Program-made: the position numbers and the translations under genes
Shown here: positions 20,858 to 32,759 of the stretch, piece after piece
Numbering within the stretch: the first letter of the stretch is position 1
How the letters are laid out: each line of letters starts with the position of its first letter
Notes under the pieces: model-generated
What the model was told of the DNA's origin: nothing
What the model saw: only the letters and a program-made list of their open reading frames with translations
Databases searched by the model: none
NCBI GenBank assembly: GCA_000611775.1
Contig: KK106983.1
Span: 3,993,570-4,057,569 of the forward strand
Origin: Umbilicaria muhlenbergii
Taxonomy: Eukaryota > Ascomycota > Lecanoromycetes > Umbilicariales > Umbilicariaceae
Reading direction: 5' to 3'
DNA: 64,000 nt

Positions 20858-21553
20858 CTACCCCTCCCCCAAGCTCCCCTCCCCGACCTGATTGTCCCCA
20901 TCCCAAATCCCAAACCCCACCTCCCCGTACCCATAAACGCTCATATAATACCTGACCGCCCCCAACGCCGCCTTCAGCACCCCCCACGTAGTCTGATGAT
21001 TATTGGCGTTCCAAGTCTGCAGCACCAAGCCCTGTTCGCCGTTGGCGCCGAAGAGTCCGCCGCCGGGGATGACGCCGTCGCCTTCGGCGACGAGGTGGTG
21101 GGTGATGGTTGTGAGGGCGGATTGGAGGAGGGCGTCGATGGCGGGGCCGGCGAGGGCGTGGGTGACTTTGAGGATGACGTAGGTGCGCGAGGAGGGGGAG
21201 CACCAGACGCGGGTGCGGGTGCCGGGGATGTGGACGAGGGGCGGGGGGATGGGGGGGGCAGAGCGGGGGTGGAGGGGGAAGGGGTCGAGGGAGTCGAGGT
21301 GGAGGAGGGCGCGGGAGTTGAGGGTGGCGGGGGCGAGGCTGCCGGGGGGTAATGGATGTCAGTTGGGGGTTGGAGGAGTGGGGGAAGATGGAGGGACGCA
21401 CGAGCCGGCGGTGATTGAGGGGTCGTTGTCGCATTTGGGGGCGCCGCGGAGGGCTAGGGAGGAGGAGGAGGGGAGGTCGTTGAGGATTGGGGTGCCGATG
21501 GTGAAGACGGCGTGGTAGGCGAGGGCCAGGGCTGCATGAGCGAGGACGAGCAT
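20858..21553 (-). CDS. Secreted NANNHQ-family protein, copy D
   Basis: Exons 21553-21402 and 21338-20858 (minus) give 210 aa. The start MLVLAHAALALAYHAV acts as a short signal peptide. Cys1 lies in APKCDNDP just before a phase-2 GTGCGT/GGCAG intron, at the same place as in the three paralogues. A Pro-rich insert (HPRSAPPIPPPLVHIP) distinguishes this copy. The core is VWCSPSSRTYVILKVTHALA, VAEGDGVIPGGGLF, then TWNANNHQTTWGVL, YYMSVYGYGEVGFGIWDGDN and QVGEG. The second exon is very GC-rich. It is transcribed divergently from copy B across a 504-bp gap. Function unknown. Confidence 0.8.
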
Positions 21554-22057
21554 GGCGAGTGGAGGGCCGTGTGAGGATGTTCTTTCCGAGGGTGGGCCTG
21601 TGAGGTGGTTAGGGTTGTGCGGAGTGCATACGCTTCGAACCGAAGTGACGTTGGGCATGAGCCTTTATGCTCGAAACCTGTCCAGAAAATCGGTGCGTTG
21701 ATGAGTCACATCCAGAGACATGGTCGCGCGTGCTTTGTATAGTTTGGTAAGTACGTGGGGTGTCTCGATGTATCCGTATGGGCGGGTGGGAGTCGGATAG
21801 AGACTGTTTCAGATGGTCTTGGTAAGGAAGCAAGAAAATAGTGAGGATGAGCAAGCGCATGGTAAAACATTTCAGAGGAAGAAGAGATGCGCAACACATG
21901 ACGTAAATATCTAGAGCTAGACAGTCGGGATGAACTGAGTAGTGCTATATGGGGAGAATCCTCTCGATTGTCTCCTAGATTGAAGATAACCACATCCTGT
22001 CGCTCAGGGTCCATTTCATAACCCTTACCGTCTTCTCCTTCTCAAAGCTTTGCAGAT
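21554..22057. promoter_or_regulatory. Shared divergent promoter region of copies D and B
   Basis: The two ATGs face away from each other over 504 bp, so both genes must draw their upstream control from this interval. I see no confident TATA box or named factor site. Pyrimidine-rich DNA (TTCTCCTTCTC) precedes the B start. Confidence 0.55.
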
Positions 22058-22685
22058 ATGCGAGCCTTCGCTCTATCAGTAGTGGGTGCTATAGCCCTGC
22101 TCACTGCCATTGGTTCTCCAACCCCAATAGCTGCGTCCTCGATAACGGAACGACGGTCCAAAGTCTGCACAAACGCCCTATCAACGGTAGCCGGCAGGTA
22201 AGTAAAACGCTGTGTTTTCGAGTGTTAGATACACCTATCTGATGAACTATCTGCAACGCAGCACCTACAATCCCCGCGATCTCGGGCCTTACAAGGTCCG
22301 GCAATCTCGGGGGAAACGAATCCCAACATACTGGTGTGCACCCAATAGCAACGTTTACGTGGTATTCCAAATCATCAAAACTGTGAACGGACCGTCAATC
22401 CCGGAGATGCTGCTATCCCTATTCAACCAACTAAACCGGAAGATCCAACGGAACGGTGACGGTCTGGTTGATGGTGGGGTTTACAGATGGGGTCCAATGG
22501 GGACCGGAGCCTTAGCCAGTTTCATGAATGCCAACAACCACCAGCTGACTTATGGGGTGGTCCGCTCGGCAGTGGCTGCTGTGAGGGATTATATGGCAAA
22601 AGACGGTGATTATGGCGAGTTGTCATTCGAGATCTGGGATGGTGACAACGAAGTCGGCACGGGATTGATTGGATACGCGCCATAG
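22058..22685 (+). CDS. Secreted NANNHQ-family protein, copy B
   Basis: Exons 22058-22197 and 22262-22685 give 187 aa. A signal peptide (MRAFALSVVGAIALLTAIGS) is followed by RRSKVCTNAL with Cys1, then a phase-2 GTAAGT/CGCAG intron. The core reads YWCAPNSNVYVVFQI (Cys2), a helix LLSLFNQLNRKIQ, NGDGLVDGGVYRW, MNANNHQLTYGVV and LSFEIWDGDNEVGTGL. Relative to copies A, C and D the Trp before NANNHQ is Met and the second Thr region is QLTYG. The basic segment between intron and Cys2 (PYKVRQSRGKRIP) may be a processing site. Partner of copy D, head to head. Confidence 0.85.
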
Positions 22686-23212
22686 TGACTCTGTTCCAAA
22701 AGGCTGGGATTTTAGCATGGTCAGGGAGTCGCAAATCGCATCTCCTTTTGTTAGAAGGAGCAATCTCCGAGCTTATTCGGCTTTTTGGTATGCAACAAAG
22801 TTTCAGGGCATCAAGACAACGCAGATTACTTTTCGCGGATTGTGACAACGTAGGAGTGGGAGAATCACAACTGCCTAAGCGGCCTAATCAAGCCGCGGCT
22901 GCCAACATCGCGAACCGTGTTTCAGATGTGGAACACCAAACCTCACCGCCTTCGGCTACCGGGTAACCACGACAAGTGCGTGGAAGGAAGGGTTGTGATG
23001 CGGCTCGTGGAAGCAATTACCTTACAGGAGAAAGACAGTAAACGACAGACTAAGAGATGGAAATGAAAACAGTGTCAAATATCTGCAGTTTGTTTCTTCG
23101 ACAGCAATGCCGTAGTCTGTGATAACATCAGCAAAGTTGCAATGATGACACCCTGAGACTGTTCCTTTACTTTCTCCCTTCACCATTCGGCCGTTGAAGC
23201 GCCTTCAAGAAC
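22686..23212. other. Intergenic, convergent 3' regions
   Basis: About 530 bp between copy B and the convergent RRM-like gene. No credible frame. Confidence 0.45.
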
Positions 23213-25528
23213 CTACACGCCAGCCACTGTGCTCACTTCGGTGCTAAGGCCCTCCGCTTCTCCGGTATCGATGCCGCCCAATTGCTCGCCAACAGGAGAA
23301 AGCGTGCTACCAGTGTCTGAGAGGCCGTCTGACAGTGGTGCCGGAAGCGATGCATGTCTCGCGTCTGCAGTGAGAAGAGCTGCTACCTTTACAAGTGATT
23401 CGCAGACGGCAAGAGGCTCTTGTGAAGCACCATCTCTGGAGTGATGTCCTGTAGTGTATTCTGGAACAGGTCTCTCTTCTGCTTCAATCAGAGCTGGAAT
23501 ACGTACGCCAGAAGTGTATCCCTTACTTCCGCCACCAATACCTCTGTGCTCTTCGGCAGAATGAGCCTCTGCTATCTCTGCCTCGGAGCTGTCCAACGTC
23601 ATTCCATCCAAAGCCGAGCCCGTCTGTTCATCTAGGATGTCCAAAGGCTCTGCGCAAGGATCGGGTGAAAAGGCAATTTTGCACTTTCGGTAGGCGCCCT
23701 TGGATGTGAGAATGCCGTACGCTTTTCCGGCCATCCATGTTGACTCAAACCGAAGCTCCAGCACGCCGTCACTGCGCATATCCACGCTCTCAAGACAATC
23801 TGTCACCATGACAAGACAAACACGTAGATCGCGTCGGAGAGCTTCCGAAGAGATGTTACGAGGGAAATTGCGGATAGTAAGACAGCGCGTATGGCCGTGC
23901 TCGTAGATAGCTTTTTGTAGGGATATGGGCATCGGCCAAGTAGGCGTGGACAACAGCTCAACCTTGACTCTGGAACCGTTTAAAATCAGAGGACGTTGGA
24001 TAGCATAGTCTTCAAACAATACCGCTGCGCGTTCATGGAGGAACGTTATCAGCGCTGTATGAGAGCCGGTGATTGTGATGGTATCCAGGAGCTTCACAGA
24101 TACAACAACTCCACCCCGCACTTTCTCCAGCAATGCGTTCATAGTGACTGTCGACGCAAGGCCTGATATTGAGATTGTTCGGTAGACGTCGCCCACAGAA
24201 GGACCAGGACTGTAGCATATGCCATACTTGAACATGTCTGTGAACGTGTAGTCACTGGGGCCTATCCCGTTCTTGTGTATTGAGATGGCAATTTCGCGTT
24301 CCTGAGCAGACCCGAAGAGCTTGCCAACACCCCACGCCGGCCCCTCAGATGCTGTCGTACCATAGCTGCGGTTAGGTGGGCTCGGATTCCAATTGCTGGC
24401 GCCTAGTCCCACTTTGTCTACTGCCGGTCCTGGTGATGTTGTCTTGCCCATCCGCTTTGTTGCCGCCGTGGATGAGCCATCTAGCACATGGAGTCCTGGT
24501 GAAGTAATCCCTTCAATGGCTGTAGCTGTGGATGCGGATTCTTGCACGGTCAAGAACGTCGACCTATGGTTGTGCTCAGCTACCGTAGATAGAGATGACC
24601 GCGTCCTGTCAGGTTCACCAAAAGAGCTATGTGTTGGCATACCAATACGAAGGCTGCTTTCCGCGGCACCAGTCTGTTCAAGTCAATATAGTTCCATTAA
24701 TCTTATTAGAGGGCTTCTTACCTTGACATCCGTTTGATCGTACCTCGCAGTAATCTCTCCACCAGAGCATGTTGAGAAGTGTCGTACGTATGACGACTCC
24801 TTAGGGAAAACCTCGATAGACCTGAACTCGTTATGCTTGACTCCACCTAAGCCCCATGTATGATCGCGGTGGGAGGGTTGGTGAGCGTCGTCCAGGAGCT
24901 CTTCACTATCATCAGATGCAGAAGAATAGCCGTCGCATTGATCAAGCTCGGGGGTACCTTCAGCAGATGTGGAGGCTTCCAAGTCAGTCAGGTCGATAAG
25001 TGGATCAGTAACAGGCCCGGTACTATCCAGAAGGTGCAACTCCACTCCGGTAGATTGGCAATCTACAGCAGTCGAGGACCCGTTGGACTCCGTGCTAGCA
25101 AGCGTACGGCAGCACTGACATGGCCATTTTCTCAGAGGATCACGGAGGAGTAGAGCCTTTTGCAACTCTGCCTTGAGCTGGTTCTTCTTGGCCTTTGAGA
25201 CAAGCAACTTTTGGCGCAGCTCAGAGACCTCAACCGATGTGCTCCTCAGGCCGATAGTCGTATCTCCTGCTGACAAAAAACGCAAAAGATACCTGTTGCT
25301 GGTATCCGCGGACTCCTTTTGAGCGTTGACGTTGGCAAGCTGTTCTTCCAAAACAGCAACGCGGCTGCGTAGCATACTGAGTAGATCCAGGTTGGCGATG
25401 CATTGGCTTGGCGGTGCGTGAATACAACTATGGTGTGCGGTACCAGGGTTTGGGTGAGGGAATCCATGGGAGAACGGAACGCTAGTGTTCCGAGGCAAGA
25501 CTGAAAGGGGTGTGTCTCGACAAGCCAT
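23213..25528 (-). CDS. Putative RNA-binding protein with coiled coil and RRM-like domains
   Basis: Exons 25528-24722 and 24673-23213 (minus; GTAAGA/AACAG, phase 0) give 755 aa. The first exon has a coiled-coil region (LLSMLRSRVAVLEEQLANVN; LRQKLLVSKAKKNQLKAELQ) and an acidic segment with DSEELLDDAH. In the second exon a segment starting YRTISISGLASTVTMNALLE has the beta-alpha-beta spacing of an RRM, with TALITFLHERAAVLFEDY as its RNP1-like strand. A second one starts TRCLTIRNFPRNISSEALRR and continues to ELRFESTWMAGKAYGILTS. Canonical RNP1 aromatic residues are weak, so divergent RRMs are likely. The upstream frame continues past 25528, but this is the first ATG. Confidence 0.7.
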
Positions 25529-27526
25529 GGCTGCAGTCAGAAAGAGAGAATTGGAGATTTTCGGAGCGGTGTGTATTGACGGCCAAAAAAACCCAAGGGT
25601 GGACAACGATGGCAGTGTTTCAGCAGCAGAAACGCGTAGGTGAGTCTCGTAGAACCCGCTAGTGATTGGTTAGCAAAGGGCAAATCAGGAGTTCTCTTCG
25701 GTGCCGGAGATGATCACCAGGTGAAGAGTCAAGACACGTAAGATCGTGATCGAAACATTGACCACAATCAACCAAGAACTAACAGAAGAAGGAGAGTGAG
25801 GTGAGAGCAGTATCAACAGCAGGAGGCTACAGTGAAAACTGAGAAATATCAGGGCAAAGGCCAAGATAAGCCTCTGCTGACTGTTCCACTGCACCGATAA
25901 TGTATGAGATGGAGGCAGACTGAGCATACCCTAGCAGCCGAACAAGGTCGTTGGTGGTCGTATCTGGGAGGTATGTAAGGGGAGCCCTGGTTAGTGATCG
26001 CACCTGGGATGTCTGTAATGGCAACCGCGGTTGTTAGTGATCGTACTACAGAGAGCTCGCCGGGCTGGAGCACAGGGTTGTAGCTCCTGAAGCAAGCAGA
26101 GAGATGTATGAGATGGAGGTAGACGAGCAGGATCCTCCAAGGCGGGTTAAGGAACGGTGGTGGAAAGAATGAAGAGGAAGAAAGCCTCAACTTTAGCGAG
26201 ATAGCTCTTTATAGGGCTTGGATGATAGTGGGGTAATGTGAATGCTCCTGAGCGCTGAATGATCTAACGTCGTAGTGAATGCTCTCAGGCAGTGAATGCG
26301 CTGCCGTAGTGAATGCCGCGCTTCGTTGACAATGAGGGTTTCTGGAAAGTCTCTCCCGGTAGCTTTACCCTGGGAATGTATGACCTGAGCTATCACCTGG
26401 AGTATACCAGCCGCACTCGTGGGCTTCTTGCAGCTCTAAAACGTCCGGGTTGCCCGCGCCGACAGCACAATACTCAGAGATCTTTCATATGGTGTGTCAC
26501 AGCTTATCAACGGGAGATGCTGCCCTAGCCTCCTGACAGTTTCACAGCAATACATGCTTTGGTACAGTATCTTGCACGGAACGCGATTGGCCCTTTCAAC
26601 GAAGAAACCTGAACAGACGAAAGAAGCTCTAGAGCAAGCGCTGAGGTACGTTGTAGACACATCATAGACACATCGTACACATTGTACATGTAGTACATAT
26701 CAAAACTTTAGCCAATTGTCTGAAAACAGTCGGGGCATACAGACTTCTAAACACGAGTTCTATGATACTGTAAGAGCACTGCTCTTCGAGAAAATGGGAG
26801 AAAGCAGGAAAGATGAAGCATGCGCATGCTTGGCAAACATGGAAAACATAGAGATCACGCTGGAGGAACATGGCCCACGTCACACGAGGTCGACACACGG
26901 GGCGACGGCAAGAATTTACGACTTGATGAGTGTAACCATATGCAGGCAAAGCGATCAGAGCCTGAGGATTCGGGCTGAGGTCGTAGATGAGAGCAGATCG
27001 AACGAATGAGTCGAGAAGGATGGCGAGGGCGAAGACGACAGGAGCGCCACGAATTAGCTCATCTGCGTTTAAAGTGCCGCCCGCCTTACCGAGCACGCCG
27101 ACGTTGTGGAGCCGCGGCCAGGTGTGGGGGCACGGCGGTGCGGCACCAGAGTGATGAGATTGGCCATCTGTGATTCGTCCAGCCAGGCGTGCCAGGCAAG
27201 CCTGGTTCACTCGCAAGCCCAACGTCCTCGAACGCACGCGTGCGGCACGCACGATAGCGAAAAAGGCATCAGGCTAAAGGACCAAGTCGGTCGGACGGCG
27301 TGCGGGGAACCATGTACGACGGGGAAATCGGTATAAGACCGCTGGCCTGGGTCCGCTCCGACGGTGGAACGATCAAGAATGGCGCCCACTTGAGTCTTAC
27401 TAAGAGTCCGCCTTCCGTCATCAGAGACTCCCCTCTCCTTCTTCTTCTTCTCTTTCCTCCTCTCCTTCTCCATCTCTTTCTCCATCTCACAATCTCTTCG
27501 GCAGCGTCCAAGTTTCCAGGGACAAG
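25529..27526. other. 2-kb intergenic region with short direct repeats
   Basis: No gene I can support; open frames at 26660-27250 lack domains and overlap on both strands. GTAGTGAATGC recurs near 26270, 26290 and 26307, and TTAGTGATCG near 25991 and 26035. A pyrimidine-rich leader (TTCTTCTTCTTCTCTTTCCT, about 27442) precedes the transporter start. Confidence 0.5.
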
Positions 27527-29248
27527 ATGAAGTTCAGATCCACTCACGTCGATAGCGACAGCGCCCATTCTCCCTCTGACCTCGACGAGAAGAGAATTGG
27601 CGTTGCTGCAGGAGAATTTGAGACGGTCGGCCATGGCCAGCTACCGCCAGACCCAGATGCAGGGCTCAGCGAGGCGGAGAGAGAACACATTGTGAGCACA
27701 AGTCATCCTGCCCTCCAGACCTGACCCTTTACTAACCATCATCCGTCGCGATCAGGACAAAAAGCTACTGCGGAAGCTCGACATCAAACTCATCCCGTGG
27801 CTCTGCCTCCTCTACCTCTGCAGTTTCCTCGACCGAACCAATATTGGCAACGCAAAGCTCGATGGGCTTCAAAAAGACCTACACATGACCGCGGGAGACT
27901 ACAATGCTGCTTTGTCCATCTTCTTCGTCTCCTATTCCCTTTTCGAACCCCTGACGAATGTGGGTTTATGCTCCCATCCTCCTTTCTTGGTCAACGATAG
28001 TTCTGACTCGTTTCACACTTAGGTCCTACTCAAGCGCCTGAAACCCAGCGTCTTCATTCCCGCCATCATGATCCTCTGGGGCATGGTCATGACATTCATG
28101 GGTTTGTGTCATAACTGGTCTGGTCTCATGGCCGCTCGCTTCTTCCTTGGTAGGCCTTTTCTGTCAAGGTGCAGTGGCAGTGCTCATGCTGATGATAACT
28201 AGGTGTCGCCGAGGCTGGATTGTTCCCTGGTATCACCTACTACCTATCATGTTGGTACAAACGCAGCGAAATCGGCATCAGGGCTGCTATCTTCTTCTCC
28301 GCCGCAGCAGTATCCGGTTCCTTTGGCGGCCTCCTCGCGGCGGCGATTGGAAAGATGACTGGCATTGGCGGGAAAAGAGGATGGGCATGGATCTTCATCC
28401 TGGAGGGCATCGCAACCGTTGTCATCGGTGTCATATCCATCTGGATGGTGCACGATTTCCCAGACGACGCGACATTTCTATCTGACGCCGATCGCGTTCG
28501 CGTGATTCGAAGGCTCAAGAACGACCAACAGTCATCCGCAGAGCATGAGGAGTTCAAGATGGAATACTTCTGGGCCTCGGTCAAAGACTGGAAGACTTGG
28601 CTTTCCGCCCTCATCTATATGGGCGCCGACGCTCCTCTCTACGCCTTTTCACTCTTCCTACCGACCATCGTAGCTGACCTGGGCTACACTTCAACAAGGG
28701 CGCAATTGCTTTCGGTGCCCCCTTACGCTGCCGCGGCAATCCTCACCATCACAATAGGCTATATTGCTGATCGTACGCGCCAGCGCGGTCTGTGCAACAT
28801 CTGCGTCTCTTTCCTTGGCATCGTTGGCTTTTCTATGTTACTGGGCGGAAAATCACCCGGAATACAATACGCTGGCACATTCCTCGGCGCATTGGGCATC
28901 TACCCGTGCATCGCAAACACCATCTCGTGGGTCAGCAACAACACCGAAGGGTCTTACAAACGCGGCGTGACTCTCGGATTCGTCATCGGATGGGGTAACC
29001 TGAATGGGATCGTTTCGAGTAACATCTACCGCGCAAAGGACAAGCCAAGGTACAAGCCAGGTCACGCGGCCGTTCTGGGATATCTAGTCATTTTCCTGCT
29101 TGGAGGCTCCGTATTGCAACATGTATTGCTGAGGAGGGAGAATGCGAAGAGACGAGCTGGAGCAAGGGATGGATGGATTGCGGGTAAGAGTGAGAACGAG
29201 GTTGAGCTTTTGGGCGACAAGCGGCCCGATTTCATCTATACACTATAG
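27527..29248 (+). CDS. MFS transporter, allantoate permease (Dal5/ACS) family
   Basis: Four exons (27527-27691, 27756-27959, 28023-28149, 28203-29248) give 513 aa. The Dal5-type anion:cation symporter family of the major facilitator superfamily carries carboxylates such as allantoate, nicotinate or pantothenate across the plasma membrane with protons. Typical blocks are KLDIKLIPWLCLLYLCSFLD, DRTNIGNAKLDGL, RFFLGVAEAGLFPGITYYLS, GKRGWAWIFILEGIATVVIG and DFPDDATFL. About 12 hydrophobic segments and a short charged tail are present. The exon junctions restore the conserved motif GVAEAG across the last intron. The substrate cannot be told from sequence alone. Confidence 0.93.
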
Positions 29249-29933
29249 CGGTGGGGTTGTTCACCTTATCTGTATGGCCACTAGCTGGAATACTTCCTTG
29301 TCAAGCTTCCTTCACGACATCTACTCATGATAGTGGTGTTCCTCACGAAGAGTTTTGTCCACTCTAGCAATCCTCGATTGCTTGTTTATAAATTATACGT
29401 TTCTTTGACCGTACACAGTTGTGCCACAGTTGCACAAGGGGACCGTCAAGAGTTTCAGTGTCCTGGAGTTGGTGAGGCACTGCCAGAAGCCCCGAGGATT
29501 GATGGATCACTACAGCGATCTCATGTTTCGTCTAACTGTTGCTTGTGACGGCTGAATATACGTTTACGAGATACGCCGCCTGCAGCGATGTGGCACGAGT
29601 GATTAGCTTATCCCTTTGCCCTGGGTTCGTAACATTTCTTGTTACAGTCGCAGGACTTTGTTTCTCTTCTTTCGAATCGCATTTGCTGGAGACACCACAG
29701 GTAGTGAAGCGGCAAAAACCGCCACCTCACTTTGCCATTTTATACTCGGCGTGGTTCTTACCAGACTTCTGCAAGCTTTTGTTCCTCCTTTTCCGTTTCG
29801 CAACTACAGGGTACGCCGCGGGCAGTGAAGTGGCACGTGTGGCAACCTCCTGTGTCTATCTTGCTCTTGTCACTGTCTCGCCCTACCCTTCGGCACTCTC
29901 TTGTTTCCCATCTTCTGTTTATATGTTGCAATC
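29249..29933. other. Intergenic region preceding the mucin-like gene
   Basis: 685 bp with no credible gene. It contains the three-copy repeat listed separately. Confidence 0.5.
29560..29870. repeat. Three diverged tandem copies of about 120 bp
   Basis: Anchors TACGCCGCCTGCAGCGATGT (29572), ACACCACAGGTAGTGAAGCG (29693) and TACGCCGCGGGCAGTGAAGT (29811) recur at about 119-bp spacing, each followed by GGCA(C/A)G-type sequence and a pyrimidine-rich stretch. The array ends just before the start of the mucin-like gene, so it lies in that gene's promoter. Confidence 0.65.
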
Positions 29934-31438
29934 ATGCCTGCTATGCCCATGATGAAAACGGCGGTTCTTACCGCTGTGCTTCTGTTCGTGATATATTCAT
30001 ATGCACTCATGGATACACATTGCAATGTAAGCCATCACTATATTAGTCTTATCGACTCGCTGCAGCCGATGAGCCAACTGCTGACGAACCGATCGAACAG
30101 AACATCGGGACAGCTGTACGACTGTATCTACTTCGTGTACTCATCAAGATGGCTAACAAAGCAGCAGACAACATCGACTACTACTATGAGACTAGAACCA
30201 CGGGACACTCGATCCTATGGTATTGCAAGCGCGACCATCGTTCAACGGACGCTGCCTACCACAAGACCCAATGTCGCTGGAAGTTACTTCACCTACCCGG
30301 ATGGCAGTCAAGGCACCCCTGTATTCGATGCCAACGATACCGTGGATGTTCTCTGGGTGACAAATGTGACTGGTTATTCGATAGAAATAGATTGTGACCT
30401 ACAGGATATCGCAGAACATATATCTTCCAGCATTTCCCAATCTTTAGCGATTAACGATGGAAGTAAGTACTCTCAGCGTTATTTTCTTCCGCAAAGGAGT
30501 CTTGATGCTCATCTAAGTGGCTGACTATATCACAACGTGTAGGTCTTAACGGTTATTTGGTAGATGGCGCACCGTTCAAACTACCCAACGTATCCGCAAC
30601 ATGCATTATGTATATGCTAGATGGCGGTGGCAATTATCTTGCCGAGAGCGCGTTCTTTACAGTTCAAGATGCCACTGCTCCAAGCTCCACGACCTGGGGG
30701 GCCTTACCAACAGGATTAGATTTCACGGTCACCACAGTGGCTTCGGTGGGTGGCGCAATAACATCGTTCACTTCCATCACAACGTCAATGTCCTCCTCGA
30801 CAACACCAACGTCCTCCTCGACAACACCAACGTCCTCCTCGACAACACCAACGTCCTCCTCGACAACACCAACGTCTTCCTCGACAACACCAATGTCCTC
30901 CTCGACAATACCAATGTCCTCCTCGACAATACCAATGTCCTCCTCGACCACATCAATGTCCTCCTCAAAGATATCAGTGACCTCCACAACAACGTCAACG
31001 AATTCCACAACAACGTCAATGACTTTCACAACCACATCAACAGGTTTCACAACAAAATCGACGATCTCCACAGCACCTATGTCGTCTACTCTCATAATCG
31101 TAACCTCCGTCTCAGTAACCTCAATCCCGTCAACCCCCAGATCGTCTACAGCCGCGAACGCACCGGACGCCCCTCCTAGCCTGAGTTCTGCAGTACAAGC
31201 CGGCATCGGTATCGGAGCTGCAGTCGCCGTGCTCGCCGCAGCAGCGCTGCTTCTGTACTTCCGCCGCAAACGCCATGACAGATCCACGGCAACGGCAGAG
31301 CCAGAGGACGCGAACCCTCAGCCCGAGAAGGAGATTATTAAGCTGCCTTACAAAGCTAAGCCGATTCCTGGTTATTTTGAACACCCTGCTTTTAGGGTCA
31401 AAGCTCTCTCCCGAGTTGGCAGGAGCCCGGTTTCCTGA
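29934..31438 (+). CDS. Mucin-like single-pass membrane protein with Ser/Thr repeats
   Basis: Start at 29934 (MPAMPMMKTAVLTAVLLFVI signal peptide). A 39-nt in-frame segment 30027-30065 has GTAAGC/GCAG borders and may or may not be spliced. A certain intron lies at 30463-30542. The product is 461-474 aa. The ectodomain has SYFTYPDGSQGTPVFDANDT and few Cys. It is followed by eight or so 7-residue SSSTTPT-type repeats, further Thr/Ser-rich stalk, a transmembrane helix GIGIGAAVAVLAAAALLLYF, RRKRH and a short cytoplasmic tail. Fungal wall-sensor or Mid2/WSC-like proteins have this layout. O-mannosylation of the stalk is expected. Confidence 0.8.
30787..30966 (+). repeat. In-frame 21-bp coding minisatellite
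   Basis: TCCTCCTCGACAACACCAACG repeats about eight times, the first ones identical, coding SSSTTPT; the last copies drift (SSSTIPM). Identical neighbouring copies suggest recent slippage and likely length polymorphism. Confidence 0.9.
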
Positions 31439-32165
31439 GCTGGAAGCAATCGGGGCTGAAGGGAGATTCTGACCGGTTCTCCGTTGAATGACTCCCGGGG
31501 CAATTTGCTACGAGGATAAAACCGCGTGGTCGGAGGCTCGCGTGAACACGTTGTGCCCATCCCCGCGTTATCCCTTCTCCATATGCTGGGGCATTTCTAA
31601 TACGTATACTGATATTTTTGAAGCTGTCAAGCAACATCGTTTGGAACCGGGGCCCAAAAACCTAACCCTACAGACAGTCAGGGGCGGCTAATAGCCATCC
31701 ACGTTATGAATTACGGCCCATGGCGCCGGGGCGAGCTCCGATACACCCTGATGGCATGAAAGAGATAGCTACGCCGGTACTGCCACAGTCCTGTGCTCTG
31801 CAGACATCATATTAGGCGTTGCGGTTCACAAACAACGCGGGCGTACACGGAGGGCCTCCGAGAAAGACCTCCTATGCCATGCAACAAGAGACGCAGACGG
31901 ACGACGTTGGGTTTCAGCCTACGTAAGAAATAGCACAATCACCACTTTCACCACTGTGACAAGCAGACGATTCATTTCCGTCGTTCGGGTTTATTCACAT
32001 ATATCACAGTTGGGACCAAACTCGAAGGCACACAACTGAATTTAAATACACCGCACCAGCAACCCCAACGGACCTGCCGCTACCGACCAATATACAACGC
32101 AAAATGCCCAATATGATTTTCGACCCTCTCTATCCACAAACGCCCATCCCACCCCCGCCACACCC
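31439..32165. other. Intergenic, no feature seen
   Basis: About 730 bp between the mucin-like gene and the small secreted protein gene, which end toward each other. No credible frame, RNA gene or repeat. Confidence 0.45.
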
Positions 32166-32759
32166 TCAGTATTTCGACGCGGAAGCAGACGTTGTCAACG
32201 ACGAGGTAGCAGATTTCGTGGAGGTAGTCGAATGCTGCTCCTCCTTGGCCACCAACCGACACGCCTCGCCCAAATTGACAGCGGCGACATAATCCTCGAC
32301 CCACTTGGGACAACCGGCCGGAAGCCCGGTCGGCTTCGGATGTTTCTTCCCAGTATGCGTGGAAGAAGAAGTGGTATGACTAGCCGTCGACGGAGTGCTC
32401 GGGCCAGCAGTCGTCGAAGAGCTATGACTACTCGTCGAAGCAGTACTATTATGCGGGACCTTGGAGTGGGGAGTGGTCGTGACCTTGGGAAGTTTCTTGC
32501 AGACCTTCTCCTGCAGATCCGGGGCGACGAGCATGCGGACCCATTGCGGGCAGCCGGCGGGGAGAGGGGTGGATTTGGGGGCTGCGGCGGTGGTGCTGGT
32601 TGCGGTGGTGCTGACGTGGGAGGCTTCTTGGTGGCCGTAGGCTGCTTTGGCGGTGGTGGTGCGGGTGACGGTGACGGTGACGACGTCGGGGTTGGGGGCT
32701 GCGGAGGCGGTGGCGGTTAGGGCTAGGAGGAGGGCGAGCCATTGGGCTTTGGAGAACAT
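32166..32759 (-). CDS. Small secreted protein with duplicated LPAGCPxWV module
   Basis: 197 residues, single exon, ATG at 32759. Residues 1-20 are a signal peptide (MFSKAQWLALLLALTATASA). Two short modules share LPAGCPQWVR...LQEKVCKK (about residues 67-91) and LPAGCPKWVE...LGEACRLV (about 147-170). Each has two Cys about 18 apart, with Ser/Thr-rich linkers between and after. I recognise no named family. The layout suggests a wall-associated or extracellular protein with two small disulfide-bonded knots on O-glycosylated linkers. Confidence 0.8.
   Translation of the reverse strand: MFSKAQWLALLLALTATASAAPNPDVVTVTVTRTTTAKAAYGHQEASHVSTTATSTTAAAPKSTPLPAGCPQWVRMLVAPDLQEKVCKKLPKVTTTPHSKVPHNSTASTSSHSSSTTAGPSTPSTASHTTSSSTHTGKKHPKPTGLPAGCPKWVEDYVAAVNLGEACRLVAKEEQHSTTSTKSATSSLTTSASASKY

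Noticed and set aside
26662-27252. 196-codon minus-strand frame upstream of the transporter
   Set aside because: No domain, no signal peptide, low coding character and overlapping frames on the other strand.
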